This document shows positions 1 through 7,991 of a stretch of 64,000 nt of DNA, piece by piece (the first letter of the stretch is position 1; each line of letters starts with the position of its first letter). The notes under the pieces were generated by a model. It did no database searches, had not been told where the DNA came from, and saw only the letters and a program-made list of their open reading frames with translations. The DNA comes from Thermoplasmata archaeon (GTDB lineage Archaea; Thermoplasmatota; Thermoplasmata; Thermoplasmatales; GCA-001856825), in NCBI GenBank assembly GCA_021817415.1, contig JAKAUZ010000030.1, forward strand, positions 69,224-133,223. The letters are read 5' to 3'. The position numbers were made by a program, and so were the translations under genes.

Positions 1-180
1 CGCTTTCATTCGTTGAACCAAATTTTTTTCTCCCTACCTTCTGGTCCCCATTCTTCACGTTTAAGGAAAATGAAATCTGATTTAGTCCTTTGTGTTCAAG
101 TCAAGGCGACTTTTTGGGAAGCCTTAGTGGATCGGAGTGACAATTACCTGGTCTGGAGCACCATTGATATGGCAATTTAA
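1..180 (+). other. Open frame entering from the window edge, unassigned
   Basis: Frame 1 is open from base 1 to a TAA at 178-180 (59 codons), with an internal ATG at about 78. I do not recognise the product and no upstream sequence is available. It may be the 3' end of a gene or chance. The remaining bases to 285 hold no gene I can support, only the promoter region of the decarboxylase. Confidence 0.2.
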
Positions 181-285
181 TCGTTAATTTTAACTCACTT
201 AGGCTGAAGTCTATATTCTCCCTTCGATTATTGAGTATATCCTCGTCCCTGTATATTAGCCCAATACAAGAATAGATTTATTTCG

Positions 286-1359
286 ATGAGGTCTTCATGT
301 ACCGTGGAAGATTTCGAAATCAAAACTGCTTTGGCCTCTTCAAACATAGCCCTTATAAAATACTGGGGAAGAAGAGATAGCAAACTCAATCTTCCTTTTA
401 ATTCTTCATTGAGCCTGACGCTTGATGGTTCCATAAGCACAAGAACGAGCGTTCTATTCTCCCGCAAGATCACAAACAATGCTATTTACATAGACGGCAA
501 AAAATTTGCACTTTCTGGACGGAATGAAAAAATCTCCAGAATTTTCAAGGTGGTTACTGCAATGAAGAAGCTTGGGAATGTCAACAGAGAGGTGAAAGTG
601 TTGATTGTTTCTAAGAATTCGTTTCCAATGGGGGCAGGAATTGCATCTAGTGCCTCTGGTGGTGCAGCACTTGTTTACGCTGTAAACGATGCGCTTGGAC
701 TGGACTTAAGCATGCGTGAGCTATCCATCTATGCGAGAGAGATCAGCGGGAGTGCATGCAGAAGCATACCTGGGGGCATTGTCAGATGGAGGAGAGGAAA
801 GGAAAAGGATGGGAGTGATTCATACGCTGAAAAAATGTTCGACTCATCTTACTGGGAAGAACTCAGGGACCTTGTAGTAATAGTCAGCAATGAAAAGAAG
901 AGGATATCCTCCAGCGAAGGACATGATATCACTTCTTCAACCAGCGAACTGTTCAGCGTGAGACCTGCTCTTGCGGAGAAGAACATCAGAATTGCCACGG
1001 ACCTGATCAGGAAGAAGAACTTCGAAAGGCTTGGGGAGATTATTATGAGAGACAGCAACAACATGCACGCTGCGATGATGGATTCATGGCCCCCTATTAT
1101 CTACCTGAATGATGTGTCGAGGGCTGTGATTCAGGCTGTAGAGAAGTTGAATGGAATGGAAGGGAGAATTATTGTTGCATACACCTTTGATGCAGGTCCG
1201 AACCCTCATTTGATAACCTTGCGTGGTTATGAGCCAAAGGTTGAAGAAGCATTGAAAAATGTGAAGGGGATCAAGCGAGTTATCAAATCCTCAGTGGGAG
1301 ATGGCGCTAAACCCGTATCAGAGTCTCTGATAGATCATGCCTCCCTTGCACCATGCTAG
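286..1359 (+). CDS. Diphosphomevalonate / bisphosphomevalonate decarboxylase family
   Basis: GHMP-kinase-fold enzyme of the mevalonate decarboxylase family, cytosolic, making isopentenyl phosphate or diphosphate for archaeal lipids. Seen: the KYWG-R-D motif (residues 25-31), the phosphate-binding GAGIASSASGG loop (116-126), SGSACRS (154-160) and the catalytic Asp in YTFDAGP (Asp302). Length 357 aa is near the family norm. All three residues expected for decarboxylation (Lys, Arg, Asp) are present, so it is not one of the kinase-only paralogues. Thermoplasma is known to use mevalonate 3-phosphate and 3,5-bisphosphate intermediates, so the substrate may be the bisphosphate rather than the 5-diphosphate; sequence alone does not decide this. 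Monocistronic; HMG-CoA reductase of the same pathway lies at 55149-56408. Confidence 0.85.
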   Translation: MRSSCTVEDFEIKTALASSNIALIKYWGRRDSKLNLPFNSSLSLTLDGSISTRTSVLFSRKITNNAIYIDGKKFALSGRNEKISRIFKVVTAMKKLGNVNREVKVLIVSKNSFPMGAGIASSASGGAALVYAVNDALGLDLSMRELSIYAREISGSACRSIPGGIVRWRRGKEKDGSDSYAEKMFDSSYWEELRDLVVIVSNEKKRISSSEGHDITSSTSELFSVRPALAEKNIRIATDLIRKKNFERLGEIIMRDSNNMHAAMMDSWPPIIYLNDVSRAVIQAVEKLNGMEGRIIVAYTFDAGPNPHLITLRGYEPKVEEALKNVKGIKRVIKSSVGDGAKPVSESLIDHASLAPC

Positions 1360-1452
1360 GGTCGCAAGGATTTTAATCTGGGTCAAGATAGTTAATCGTG
1401 ATTAGATGCAATACCGAAAGAGATAATAATAGATTTTGATTGATTTTAAAAT

Positions 1453-1803
1453 ATGAAACCTCTCGGAGCTCCAAGGTGCGTGACACTACCTTCTGATAAT
1501 CTAGAAGGAATGAAGAGATTCTATTCTAAGATTCTCGGATTCCCGATAAAGGAGGAGAAAGATGGGGAGTTCTTTGAAGTTGCAACAGGAATTTTTGATC
1601 TTTGCATAAATTTTGTACCTAAATCACCAGGAAGGGAGACGGTAAAGGTCGATTTAATATTCGAAAATCCGGAGCTGAAGGAAGTTGAGGAGGTCCTTGA
1701 ACGGGAAGGAATAAAATACAACAAGATAGTCGGATCAAGAGGCAGGATAATAGTTTTCGATGACCCTGAGGGAAACAAGATCGAGGTTACGGAATCGTTC
1801 TAA
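1453..1803 (+). CDS. VOC (glyoxalase/bleomycin-resistance) superfamily protein
   Basis: A 116-aa single-module vicinal-oxygen-chelate protein: N-terminal beta strand, the helix typical of these proteins (LEGMKRFYSKILGF, 17-30) and the C-terminal DPEGN-x-x-E signature (104-111), where the Glu is usually a metal ligand. Members include glyoxalase I, dioxygenases and resistance proteins, and the substrate here cannot be told. The N-terminal metal position is not an obvious His, so activity is uncertain. It stands alone and ends convergently with the next minus-strand gene, with a T-rich tract at about 1844-1858 that could end transcription. Confidence 0.75.
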   Translation: MKPLGAPRCVTLPSDNLEGMKRFYSKILGFPIKEEKDGEFFEVATGIFDLCINFVPKSPGRETVKVDLIFENPELKEVEEVLEREGIKYNKIVGSRGRIIVFDDPEGNKIEVTESF

Positions 1804-1884
1804 GTTCTGTCATATCATGCATTCCGCTCTTTCAGCATTCATCTTTTAATTTTTTTATATTGATAAACCGTTTTCCTGATAATT

Positions 1885-2238
1885 TTACTTGAACCCTTCC
1901 CTGAAAAGCTTGTCGTATATGTTTTCCTCTTCCACCTGGCTCTTTTTCAAGATGTTCCTTATCTTATCACCGCTGATATGCCAGTAATGGATTCTCCACG
2001 ACTTGCCTTTCATAAGTGTAATGTCTTCGCTGCTTGTCGAAAGGATTCCAGTCTCTTCCAATGTGTAAAACACGTCCCTGTCCTGCTGTGAGAGAACGTT
2101 GTCGATGAGTGTGTCCTCATAGCCAAAAAAACTCAATACGTAGTCTGCAAGTTCAACGATTTCCTTTTGGTTCATTCCGGATGGTTTGAATAAAATTTCT
2201 AGGGCTGTTACCAGTTCATCCCTTTTTATTACCGCCAT
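1885..2238 (-). CDS. DUF6015-like small protein
   Basis: A conserved protein of about 117 aa with the pattern FFGYED-x-x-IDNVL followed by DRDVFY-x-LEE and SWRIHYW, which I associate with the Thermoplasmata family DUF6015 (recalled from memory, not searched). No function is known; it looks like a compact helical/wHTH-like protein. The frame is open to an ATG at 2313, but I prefer the ATG at 2238 (MAVIKRDEL) because an A/T-rich TATA-like stretch lies at about 2266-2278, close to the 25 nt expected for a leaderless mRNA. It follows the phosphoglucose/phosphomannose isomerase gene on the same strand. Confidence 0.6.
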   Translation of the reverse strand: MAVIKRDELVTALEILFKPSGMNQKEIVELADYVLSFFGYEDTLIDNVLSQQDRDVFYTLEETGILSTSSEDITLMKGKSWRIHYWHISGDKIRNILKKSQVEEENIYDKLFREGFK

Positions 2239-2266
2239 CTCAAATTCGAAGGAATAGACTGTGCAT

Positions 2267-3205
2267 CTATTTATTTGTATCGACGTTACTGAGTTCCGTT
2301 TTGAGTCTTTCAATGATTGAAACGTCCCGTGGATCGATGTTTCTCAACTTGGCGAGATAATAGGAAATGTAGTCTCCCTTATGGATCAATGAGTAAAGTT
2401 GCGATATCAGTGAGTACCCTTCTGCGGAAATCTCTCTGAATTTAATTTTGCACAGATCCGAAGTGACCTTGATTCTTCTTGCTACCTCTTCGCTCGTGAA
2501 ACTGCTTCTAAGGACCATGAAATAAAATTCATCCTTCCTATAATCATTTTCAAGGGCAACTGTATCATTGTGATTCAGCTCAGGAAAATAGCTCCAGTAT
2601 GATATGATTTTTGAGTTCTCGTTGAATTGTGTTTTAATCCTGTAAGCTATGGTGCTGAAAGGCGGAGTCCCATACACCACTGGAGTCTTCCTATATTGGC
2701 CTATTTCGGCAGCAATTTGCTCAAATTCCCTTCTATCTTCATCCATTCGGGAAAGAACCTCTCTCGTTTCGTTGAAATTGGAGACATCGAATCCTGCTCC
2801 TACCAGCACTGGATTCAGCAAATATCCGATTGCAGACCTAGGCTGAAGCCCTTTAGGGATTATGACCGCATCCTTTACCGTTTCTCCAAGTTTCCCACCT
2901 GAAGTAATAGCACTGACGCGAGCACCTCTCTTCATAGCCAAATTTGTCGCTGCCAGAGTTTCTTCAGTGTTGCCGGAATAACTCACCCCAATGAACAATG
3001 TATCTTCATTGACAAAATCAGGTATGGAATAACTGTCTGTCAATGCCACTGGTTTTTTCGTGTAAATCTCCTGAAAAATCTTTCCTGCGATGCCGGATCC
3101 TCCCATCCCTGCCATGACTATGTTTCTTACTGATTCCGGAAATTCGATGTCCTCTAGAAAGGTCATCTGTTCTTTCAGTCCTTTGATTTCTTCTATGTAA
3201 TCCAT
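2267..3205 (-). CDS. Bifunctional phosphoglucose/phosphomannose isomerase
   Basis: SIS-fold isomerase interconverting glucose-6-P and fructose-6-P, and mannose-6-P and fructose-6-P, linking glycolysis/gluconeogenesis to mannose-containing glycans. Seen: GMGGSGIAG (33-41), the phosphate-binding SYSGNTEET (75-83), the PRSA loop (122-125), the catalytic-type Glu in NENSK (Glu197) and the ring-opening-type His in ELNHND (His212), all in the order known for the archaeal PGI/PMI family. The length of 312 aa is usual. A TATA-like stretch (about 3225-3238, minus strand) sits some 25 nt before the ATG, so the message is probably leaderless. The DUF6015-like gene follows. Confidence 0.9.
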   Translation of the reverse strand: MDYIEEIKGLKEQMTFLEDIEFPESVRNIVMAGMGGSGIAGKIFQEIYTKKPVALTDSYSIPDFVNEDTLFIGVSYSGNTEETLAATNLAMKRGARVSAITSGGKLGETVKDAVIIPKGLQPRSAIGYLLNPVLVGAGFDVSNFNETREVLSRMDEDRREFEQIAAEIGQYRKTPVVYGTPPFSTIAYRIKTQFNENSKIISYWSYFPELNHNDTVALENDYRKDEFYFMVLRSSFTSEEVARRIKVTSDLCKIKFREISAEGYSLISQLYSLIHKGDYISYYLAKLRNIDPRDVSIIERLKTELSNVDTNK

Positions 3206-3238
3206 GATAATTAAATCCAGTCATTCTATTTTTATTTA

Positions 3239-3973
3239 TCAGAAGCGTGGTTCAGGTATGTCATAACCATTCTCAACCATCATCTTCCAAAGGAATCTAA
3301 TTGCTTCCCTCTCTTCTTCCTCCATCTGCATAGTTCTCTTATTAACGTACTGAAGAACTATCATTTTCGAGATGTCCGGTCTTGAGGTCTGCTTTTCCTT
3401 GTATATTTCATCCAGCACGAAGGCAAAGTTATGCAGAGAGTATCTAATGGACGAAAGTATGGATTTTTCCACTTTATCCTTTATTCCTACGAGGTCGTTC
3501 CTCAGCAACCCACTGTAGAGTGGCATAGGCAAGTAGTCTGAACTTTCTCCCCACCTCTCATACAGATCAATCTTCTCGGTGTTCGGATTGTAGTACTCCA
3601 GTATCCGTGCCGGTTCTGTTATCGATGGTTCCCCCTCTCCCACCTCAAATTCCATATCTTTCATCAGCATGGTCCCATAGTAATAGCAGATGTGGTCGCC
3701 CTTCCTTACGTACACTTTGCTGAAATCCCTGACGGTCTTCACTATAGAGGGACCTGTGAAGTAGGAGAATATTCCTCCAGTTTCCAGGAATACATACCGG
3801 TCTGTTTTTTTTAGGGCAAGTGGTGTTGGAAGAAACATTATGTCTTCCTCGAATTCTTCAAGATCACCTGATACAGACTCGCAGTCGAATGGTAACTGAA
3901 ATAGGTTCCTACCCTCACACATCTCCTTGAGAATGAATTCATATTCAATTATGTCAGGGTAGATTATTTTCAC
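3239..3973 (-). CDS. MqnA/MqnD-like protein (menaquinone pathway?)
   Basis: A 244-aa protein whose C-terminal half resembles MqnD (1,4-dihydroxy-6-naphthoate synthase), a periplasmic-binding-protein-like enzyme of the futalosine route to menaquinone. Points of likeness: a GGIFSYFTGPSIV strand-turn near residue 66, a segment with RWGESSDYLPMPL before a basic residue pair, and a terminal helix pair LQYVNKRTMQMEEEEREAI. The N-terminal 50 residues are divergent and the protein is shorter than usual (about 270-280 aa). GTG start. A menaquinone role would fit the quinol oxidase at 28-31 kb. Alternative: a binding-protein-fold protein of another function. Confidence 0.5.
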   Translation of the reverse strand: MKIIYPDIIEYEFILKEMCEGRNLFQLPFDCESVSGDLEEFEEDIMFLPTPLALKKTDRYVFLETGGIFSYFTGPSIVKTVRDFSKVYVRKGDHICYYYGTMLMKDMEFEVGEGEPSITEPARILEYYNPNTEKIDLYERWGESSDYLPMPLYSGLLRNDLVGIKDKVEKSILSSIRYSLHNFAFVLDEIYKEKQTSRPDISKMIVLQYVNKRTMQMEEEEREAIRFLWKMMVENGYDIPEPRF

Positions 3974-4064
3974 ACAAGTTCAGCATTTACGCGAATTAAA
4001 TCTTTATTGCGTTTAAAATTCATAAAATTTTTAATAATGTCCCTCATGTCAAATCGGTGCTGTA

Positions 4065-5192
4065 ATGGATTTCACACTTCCAGAAGAGACTATAGCTATC
4101 AGGGACATGGTCAGGGATTTTTCAAAGAAGGAAATAGAACCGCTTGCGGCCAGGGTGGACAAAGAGGACTTCTTCCCTCATGAACTGTTCAAGAAGATGG
4201 GAAGGCTGGGAATACTTGGGATCACGATTCCTGAGGAATATGGTGGATCTGGTCTTGACTATCTTACTCAGGGAATCATCCTGGAGGAGATCAGTTACTA
4301 TTCAGGTTCGATTGGGCTATCTTATGGTGCTCATAGCAATCTTGTTGCCGATAACATCAACAGGAATGGGAATGATGGGCAGAAAGAAAAGTATCTCCCT
4401 GATTTGATTACAGGAGAAAAGATGGGCTCTCTCTGCCTCACCGAGCCTAGTGGAGGATCGGATGCCCTTGGAAGCATGAAGACGACCTACAGGAAGGAGG
4501 ATGGCCACTATGTGATCAATGGATCCAAAACATTCATCACTAACGCTCCAGTTGCAGATACTTTCTTAGTTTATTCCAGGAATGGAAATTCCTTTTCAGC
4601 ATTCTTGGTGGAGAAGGCTGATGGTGTGGAGACACCAAAATGGATTGATAAGATGGGAATGAGGGGTTCTCCAACAGGGGAAGTATATTTCAACAACGTG
4701 AAAATTCCAGGAGACAGGCTGATGAGAACGGAGGGAGATGGCAAAAAAATAATCTATGAGGGGCTGAATGCTGAAAGGGCAGTCCTTGCATTTGGACCTT
4801 TGGGGATTGCGAGGAGAGCACTTGATGAGGCAATTGCATATTCCAACCAGCGTGAACAGTTCGGCACCAAGATAGGAAATTTCCAGCTGATACAGGAAAA
4901 AATTGCATACATGTTTTCAAGGCTGGAGGCATCCAAGCTTCTTGCTTATGAGGCTGCCATAATGACCAAAGACAAGATAGCCGACCCGTCATATGCGGCA
5001 TCCTCCATAATGATTGCATCTGAGACCGCTACCCAGATCGCAAAGGATGCACTCCAGATATTCGGTGGATACGGATACACCTCTGATTTCCCGCTGGAAA
5101 GACTGGTCAGAGATGCAATACTGTATGAGATTGGTGCCGGTACCACAGAAATCAGGAAGATAATTATCGCCAAAGCGCTTCTGAAAAGGTGA
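4065..5192 (+). CDS. Acyl-CoA dehydrogenase, isovaleryl-CoA dehydrogenase type
   Basis: FAD enzyme oxidising short branched acyl-CoA to the 2-enoyl-CoA, electrons passing to ETF. Seen: LTEPSGGSD (125-133) for FAD/substrate, the catalytic-base Glu in the isovaleryl position (NAERAVLAFGPLG, Glu237) and the C-terminal GGYGYT plus ERLVRDA. The YEIGAGT motif has Gly where medium-chain enzymes carry their Glu, which also favours the isovaleryl/short-chain branch. The 375-aa length is typical. A TATA-like TTTTTAATAAT lies about 30 nt before the ATG. A leucine or fatty acid degradation role is inferred; the acyl-CoA ligase at 19227 could supply substrate. Confidence 0.85.
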   Translation: MDFTLPEETIAIRDMVRDFSKKEIEPLAARVDKEDFFPHELFKKMGRLGILGITIPEEYGGSGLDYLTQGIILEEISYYSGSIGLSYGAHSNLVADNINRNGNDGQKEKYLPDLITGEKMGSLCLTEPSGGSDALGSMKTTYRKEDGHYVINGSKTFITNAPVADTFLVYSRNGNSFSAFLVEKADGVETPKWIDKMGMRGSPTGEVYFNNVKIPGDRLMRTEGDGKKIIYEGLNAERAVLAFGPLGIARRALDEAIAYSNQREQFGTKIGNFQLIQEKIAYMFSRLEASKLLAYEAAIMTKDKIADPSYAASSIMIASETATQIAKDALQIFGGYGYTSDFPLERLVRDAILYEIGAGTTEIRKIIIAKALLKR

Positions 5193-5194
5193 GT

Positions 5195-5217
5195 AATAAA
5201 CGTGATCTGTGTTTATT
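5195..5217. terminator. Small hairpin between convergent genes
   Basis: AATAAAC and GTTTATT form a perfect 7-bp stem with a 9-nt loop immediately after the acyl-CoA dehydrogenase stop. The position suggests transcription ending or mRNA 3' protection; archaeal termination mostly uses T-tracts, so this is tentative. Confidence 0.35.
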
Positions 5218-5288
5218 CAGATCTGATCGCCAATGCGCACAGTTTCTTCAGTAAGTTTCTTCCATCCATTAAATTAAACAATACAATA

Positions 5289-5513
5289 TTACGGTGAAGG
5301 TACCATATACAGGAGAACTGTTGTGGTTACCATAATGGAAAAGAAAAGCAGGTTAATCTTCTCCGACCTGAGAAATTTGTACAGATCACCTATCGATGAA
5401 CTCTTCCTGATGGTTGGCTGATAATATTCTCTGTAAAAAATTAGAACTATCGCTAGGAAAGTGACAAAAGTGGCATTTACGAATATTATGAAAAGCCCTA
5501 ACCACATTTCCAA
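5289..5513 (-). CDS. Small two-helix membrane protein, unknown
   Basis: A 74-aa protein with two hydrophobic helices (about residues 4-26 and 52-70) separated by a basic loop (YQPTIRKSS). I do not recognise it. Support for a real gene: a TATA-like ATATAAG on the minus strand at about 5534-5541, roughly 25 nt before the ATG, and the lack of any other gene on either strand. Confidence 0.55.
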   Translation of the reverse strand: MEMWLGLFIIFVNATFVTFLAIVLIFYREYYQPTIRKSSSIGDLYKFLRSEKINLLFFSIMVTTTVLLYMVPSP

Positions 5514-5519
5514 TAATTA

Positions 5520-5949
5520 AGCCAGATTTCCTACTTATATCTTATCTCTAATAAAATTGATCTGATTGAAACGAGGGTCTGCGAATGGATACGAGGTTGA
5601 CTATATCTTAGCTCATAATCTCTTGCGCGCTATGATCACCAAAAATTTTGGTCCTAGGCATCCGAAAAGCTCATTGAGGTTGAAAGTCCTCAAGATTTCC
5701 TATATGAAGAAATGACGTATTCGCAATTGTTTCCCATATGGCAAATATCATTCCTGGCTGATTTTTACCATTGACCTAATCCTGTTATATCCTCCCGAAC
5801 AACTTTTCGATATTTTGTCACCTTTCCAAATTTTGCAGCTCTTTGAGATCCCTGTATTATTTTGCTGATAAAGACACTGCAGATCAAGTCTTCCTAAAAG
5901 AAGAACAATAATTTAAGTACGATTAATCAATAATACATGTGGTGATAAA
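5520..5949. other. 430-bp intergenic region, promoter of sod
   Basis: No coding frame I can support. A short inverted repeat (TTGAGG...CCTCAA) lies near 5675. At the right end a TATA-like AATAATTTAAG (about 5907-5917) and a Shine-Dalgarno GGTGAT at 5941-5946 precede the superoxide dismutase ATG, so that gene, unlike many neighbours, has a short leader. Confidence 0.5.
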
Positions 5950-6564
5950 ATGGGAAATTATTCAGCAAAACTTCCCTCATATAAAAGTTTGAAGGGAATT
6001 AGCGAAAGAATGCTTGCAGAACACCTGAAACTTTACAATGGTTACATAAACAAAAGCAATGAAATTGTGGATAAGCTGGGCTCAGGGACTGTTGATCTTT
6101 CAAAAAGTGCCGCAACCTACAGTGAATTCAGGGCACTCAAGCTAGAGCAGACATTCAACGGAAATGGTATGTACCTGCACCAATACTATTTCGAGAATTT
6201 GACCGAGGCCACCTCACACATACCCGATACTGTTGGGGCGGAAATCACGAAAAATTTCGGTGGATTCGATAAATGGAAGGAAGAGTTCGTTGCCACTGGT
6301 ATGGCAGGCAGAGGATGGACAGTGTTGGGTCTCAACCTCGAAGATGGAAAATTGTACAATCTGCTTTACGACGCTCACAACATAGGTGGATTCGTATCTC
6401 TCGTTCCACTGCTCGTACTCGATGTATTCGAGCATGCCTACTTCATAGACTACGGAACAAACAGGAAAGAATATATAAATGCCTACCTCGGACTCATAAA
6501 CTGGAATGTAGTGGAGAAGAGATTAGAAAAAGCAAAGAAAATGCATAAGGTCTGGACAGAATAA
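5950..6564 (+). CDS. sod: Superoxide dismutase (Fe/Mn family)
   Basis: Cytosolic enzyme converting superoxide to oxygen and peroxide. The four metal ligands are in place: His25 (AEHLKLYNGY), His77 (MYLHQYYFENL), Asp158 and His162 (LDVFEHAYF). Fold landmarks GGFDKWKEEF and GRGWTVL are also present. The length of 204 aa matches archaeal enzymes. Fe or Mn preference cannot be read from this. A Shine-Dalgarno GGTGAT four bases before the ATG fixes the start. It stands alone and converges on tldE, with hairpins between. Confidence 0.95.
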   Translation: MGNYSAKLPSYKSLKGISERMLAEHLKLYNGYINKSNEIVDKLGSGTVDLSKSAATYSEFRALKLEQTFNGNGMYLHQYYFENLTEATSHIPDTVGAEITKNFGGFDKWKEEFVATGMAGRGWTVLGLNLEDGKLYNLLYDAHNIGGFVSLVPLLVLDVFEHAYFIDYGTNRKEYINAYLGLINWNVVEKRLEKAKKMHKVWTE

Positions 6565-6587
6565 AAAAGAACAGTTTGCTTTTAAAA

Positions 6588-6641
6588 CCCACTGCTCCTG
6601 AGGAGGGGCTATGGAGCAATGGGCTATTGTTTATCAAACAA
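6588..6641. terminator. Two hairpins between convergent sod and tldE
   Basis: CCCA-x-TGCTCC at 6588-6597 pairs with GGAGCA-x-TGGG at 6614-6623 (10 pairs around one mismatch, 16-nt loop), and TTGTTT/AAACAA (6627-6641) forms a second short stem. T/A-rich sequence follows. This is a likely 3'-end element for one or both converging transcripts. Confidence 0.4.
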
Positions 6642-6687
6642 TTGTATATTACTTTAGTCGTACTGGAATATTTAAATAAATTAAAAA

Positions 6688-7986
6688 TTATTTACTTTTA
6701 GTTATATTGACATCAGACACCTCTACAAAAGGAGATTTGGTAGGGAGCGTTTCATCCCACCATTTGACCTTCCGGGTCTGTCTGCTGATCCCCTGAATGT
6801 TCCTGAAAATGTTCAGCAGGGAATCTGATATCCTGATTCCAGACCAGCTTTCCTTTATCTCCCCGTTCTCAATCCGGAATATTCCATCTCTTGGGATAGT
6901 GGAAAATACGCCTTCCCTGTAATCCTGGAACCTTGTATACCACGTATTCACGATGTAAAGACCGTTCTTAACTGAGGAGATCATGTCGCTGACGTCCTCA
7001 GTTCCTGGTTCAACCAGGACCTGCCACGGGTTAGGTGCTATAATTCCAGCGTTTCCCGTAGATTCCGTACCTGATTTGGTTGCGGTGGAGTAGTTGTGGA
7101 GAAGATTCTTCACAGTACCTCTTTCAATGACGGCTGTTTTCCTGGTACTGGTACCTTCGTCATCCAGCATCCTGGAACCAATAGAAGTTTCGTCTGTGGG
7201 GTCGTCATATAGTGTGAATTCAGGTACGCCTATCTTCTGGTTCATCCTCCCGGCGAAAAGGGACATACCGGAATCTACCTGGAATGCCGAAGCCATCGGT
7301 ATGGTGTATGAGGCTATTGATGCAAAGCAGAGCGGGTGGAAAATGACGGTATACTTCCCGTCCTTCCCCTCAACTGATCTCCCCACCTTCCTGGTGAAAT
7401 CAAGCAGTTCGCTTCTAGATTCTTCCAAGCCGCTAAGCTCGCTGTCGGAAGCAGTCATGAATGAAACCTGCGCAGGGAAATTATAATCGTTAAATGCTCT
7501 CGCGACCAGTTCTATTCCCTTGACGTTCTCTCTTCCTTCATTGAAGTTTGTTTTGACCTCATTTTCAATTTCCTTTTTATAGAGTACCCCCCCAACCCTT
7601 TTAACGAATGGTCGGACGTCGTCTATGAATTCATTGACGGTCGATTCTGGATTCAATTCCGTTAACTTGACTGTGTTGGATTTTCTCTTCCTGTAGGTCT
7701 GTTTTCTGTCGTTCAGACTGATGAAATCATTGTTCTTCGCTATGTTCCTGAGTGCTGATTCTGCGAAGTTCAGCGTCCTGTCAAGTTGTTCCTCGTTCCT
7801 GAGATCGAAGGCAAATGTCTTCCCATCCTTCGCCAGGAAAATAGAGACACCCTCAGTATTCCAGCTGTTGCTGATATCTATCTCATTGTTGGAAAACCTG
7901 ACCTGTTCCACCCTTGTCCTGACTATCTTGACAGCTGCCTGATCAACGTTCATTGAAACTCTGCTGAATATTTTATCAATGTCCAT
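6688..7986 (-). CDS. tldE: TldE/PmbA family protein, partner of TldD
   Basis: Non-catalytic subunit of the TldD/TldE metalloprotease, which processes modified peptides. The 432-aa protein has the PmbA layout and lacks the HExxxH motif found in the TldD next door. The frame is open to 8076, but the ATG at 7986 is preferred: a GAGGTGAG ribosome-binding site stands just upstream and this start clears the tldD stop at 7992. Tight tldD-tldE pair (5-nt gap), third in a run with the CBS/HPF gene. Confidence 0.85.
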   Translation of the reverse strand: MDIDKIFSRVSMNVDQAAVKIVRTRVEQVRFSNNEIDISNSWNTEGVSIFLAKDGKTFAFDLRNEEQLDRTLNFAESALRNIAKNNDFISLNDRKQTYRKRKSNTVKLTELNPESTVNEFIDDVRPFVKRVGGVLYKKEIENEVKTNFNEGRENVKGIELVARAFNDYNFPAQVSFMTASDSELSGLEESRSELLDFTRKVGRSVEGKDGKYTVIFHPLCFASIASYTIPMASAFQVDSGMSLFAGRMNQKIGVPEFTLYDDPTDETSIGSRMLDDEGTSTRKTAVIERGTVKNLLHNYSTATKSGTESTGNAGIIAPNPWQVLVEPGTEDVSDMISSVKNGLYIVNTWYTRFQDYREGVFSTIPRDGIFRIENGEIKESWSGIRISDSLLNIFRNIQGISRQTRKVKWWDETLPTKSPFVEVSDVNITKSK

Positions 7987-7991
7987 CCATC

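Noticed and set aside
6273..6548. 91-aa frame inside sod
   Set aside because: Arg/His/Ser-rich shadow; the sod frame has all four metal ligands.
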